From Chrysoperla carnea (Eukaryota > Arthropoda > Insecta > Neuroptera > Chrysopidae): a stretch of 64,000 nucleotides of DNA. The first letter of the stretch is position 1. Each line of letters opens with the position of its first letter. Below the pieces are notes generated by a model. That model searched no databases, was not told the origin of the DNA, and saw only the letters and a list, made by a program, of their open reading frames with translations. The stretch spans positions 60,457,501-60,521,500 of the forward strand of contig NC_058341.1 in NCBI RefSeq assembly GCF_905475395.1, read 5' to 3'. Made by a program: the position numbers and the translations under genes. This document shows, piece by piece, positions 62,301 to 64,000 of this stretch.

Positions 62301-64000
62301 ATGGTGTTGTACACAATAAGTGTCTCTCCCATCGAGAACGTTGTAATTGCTCTTGCTACCACTGTTTTCATGGTTGGAATAGCTTTATTAATTATTCGGT
62401 TTGTGAAGGTAAGAATTATAAAATTTATGAAAACAATAGAAAACAACTCAAACCATTTAATCAACGCATATTTGCATATGCTTTTTTTTCGCAGTAGCGA
62501 ATCAGTTATTGCAATAAAGCGTGAATTCTGCGGTATATTTATTATAAATACCCTCCCCCCGCAGATCATGATTGAGATCTCTAGAGAACTCTAGGATATT
62601 TCATATCAAATTTCGATTTCTATAATTGGGGGGAAAATCGAGGTGGCTTATAAGAAATATTTTTTAATTAAGTAGTTGGATAAATCGAGCGGATTTTGAT
62701 AATGAATTCGATAAATTTTTTCAAAAGGCTGATTTTATTTAAATTAGTTTGTTTTGTTGTAAGAAAAATCAGAAAAGGAGTTTTCCGGTTCCAAACGATC
62801 AGCGCGAATTTCAACACGCGGTTTTATCTCCACATTGTTTTCTATGGTGACTTTTTCTTGGATATCTCAAATCTTCTATTGATCGGATAGAGACGAATAA
62901 AAAATAATTGTTTGTTAAGAATTTCTGCATCGACCTTGTCTGCTATCTAACATAGCAAAATAACCTCAAAACCGTAGGAAAACCGCTATAATTGCACATT
63001 TTTAACTTTGTCTGATAACTTGAAGAAATTGAGTTGAAATTTTGGAAAAAGATATAACTTATCATCATAAAATAAGATGCTAAATTTTAGCCCGATACAT
63101 TTACAAAAATTTCAACAGTTCGTACGGTTTAGGCAAATCATCGGGGTTTACTTGTTTTAAATTGCAAGTTTTATATGTACTTTCGGATAGTACGAAAATT
63201 TTTTTTCTCAAAACCTGATTATGAGTCGTAACATAGCAAAACAAAATGCAAAAATCTCGAAAAAAATCTAGATTTACGGATCGTTCCGGAACCGGAAGAC
63301 TCCATTTCTGTATTTTTTACAACAGAAATTTATCGAATTCATTATCAAAATCCGCTAGATTTATCCAACTAGTATATCAAACATTTATTTAGTTCGATTT
63401 TACAAAATATGTATGGATCGTGATGGTTGGATTGGCAGTAGTATTTTTTGCAATGATATTAGTATCGATCCTGTCATTCTGGTTAAAAGTTACCATGGCT
63501 AGAGCAATTATAAGTTTCATTGCTGCAGTGTTAATTTTCTTTGTAAGTGTATTATATTTTCTTATTTACTATTTTTTTTAAATTATCAAAGAGATATTTT
63601 GTAAAGTGAAATTACCATTAGCTGCTGGTAATGCGTGAAAATTTTTAAATGTCCGGCAACAAGTGCGTAGCACGAGATGGACAATCGCAGAAGTACATTA
63701 ATAATGCGTTAACACACGTATATCTTAAAAAACTTTATCTACGAAAGAAAAATAGAAAATTAAAAAGTTACTGTAGTAACTAAATTTATTATCGCCCTAG
63801 TGAGGGAATTAATTCATTTTCACACTAGGGCGGTAATCAACTATTCTTCCCATGCATACTGATTGAGAAAAGTATTTCTTTTCTCACGGGCGCAGGTAAA
63901 AGATAATCAATCAATGGCAACGTGAAAATACTATTTGACTATACGATATAATTTTCCACAGGCCCAAAATTATTGTTATATTATATCACACTTATATTAT
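59360..64000 (+). CDS. TMBIM/Lifeguard-family (Bax inhibitor-1 superfamily) membrane protein, 3' end outside window
   Basis: Exons 59360-59692, 59790-59920, 60585-60647, 61685-61769, 62283-62408 and 63393-63542 join in phase (296 codons) with GT-AG borders; the last donor at 63543 points to exons beyond 64000. Residues 1 to about 130 form a hydrophilic, acidic, Pro-containing cytosolic N-terminus. Membrane segments follow: RFVVRVLAITLMGLGITTMF, then PPLYIILLVSAG running into LLSIISLGIS, then YAILHYFVYILTVMVLYTI, VIALATTVFMVGIALLII and WIVMVGLAVVFFAMI, then IISFIAAVLIFF. FDFTK matches the conserved (T)KxDFT stretch of the superfamily. Relatives are multispanning ER, Golgi or endosomal proteins linked to calcium leak and cell-death control. 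The 61685-61769 exon is inferred from exact phase fit and hydrophobicity and is the weakest. The divergence from typical Pro/Gly-rich Lifeguards suggests a fast-evolving paralogue. Intron 5 carries a terminal-inverted-repeat element. Confidence 0.85.
62674..63370. mobile_element. Terminal-inverted-repeat element inside TMBIM intron 5
   Basis: AGTTGGATAAATCGAGCGGA(TTTTGATAATGAATTCG) at the left is the reverse complement, with one or two mismatches, of 63330-63370 (ending GATTTATCCAACT). Pairing continues through GTTGTAAGAAAAATCAGAAA and TTTTCCGGTTCC against 63280-63325. It lies wholly within the intron, 23 bp before the next exon. Confidence 0.85.

Noticed and set aside
62285-62569. Open frame on the - strand over TMBIM exon 5
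   Set aside because: Antisense shadow of a membrane-segment exon; hydrophobicity arises from the complementary codons.

Overview
The window looks like nuclear DNA of an insect, probably a holometabolous one. It is very AT-rich, its genes are split by GT-AG introns, and it carries an epsilon-like glutathione S-transferase, a class best known from Holometabola. I cannot name the order or species. Nothing prokaryotic, organellar or viral was recognised.

Three protein genes can be rebuilt exon by exon, all on the + strand. (1) 586-7401: a complete aminoacylase-1 (M20 metallopeptidase) in eight exons, 405 aa. (2) 9901-10916: a complete epsilon/delta-like cytosolic GST in three exons, about 231 aa, in which the catalytic Ser and the glutathione-contacting His both appear to be Arg. 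(3) 59360-63542 and beyond: the first six exons of a TMBIM/Lifeguard (Bax-inhibitor-1 superfamily) membrane protein, cut by the window end. One more isolated coding-like exon at 30995-31106 has no recognisable family.

The roughly 48 kb between the GST and the TMBIM gene is almost wholly mobile-element debris. It includes a hAT transposase C-terminal remnant (15322-15567), two broken non-LTR retrotransposon pol/RNase H remnants on the - strand (46987-47390 and 49400-50207), two Helitron-like 3' ends (2521 and 24836), a TTAA-bounded MITE-like family (five copies), several tandem repeats and a long AT microsatellite.

The most unusual property is the density of long inverted repeats: at least eleven separate hairpin-forming elements in 64 kb. 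One multi-copy family (outer end TATACCATGTATATATG, inner end CAATTAACTCAGTCAATTG, about 550 bp) occurs three times as tail-to-tail inverted pairs around unrelated interiors, and a fourth pair of outer ends lies 3 kb apart. That architecture resembles Foldback-type transposons. Another hairpin (14836-15106) has two arms of about 120 bp with only about ten mismatches, which would suit a hairpin-RNA/siRNA source if transcribed. The three genes show no sign of working together; they are unrelated neighbours.
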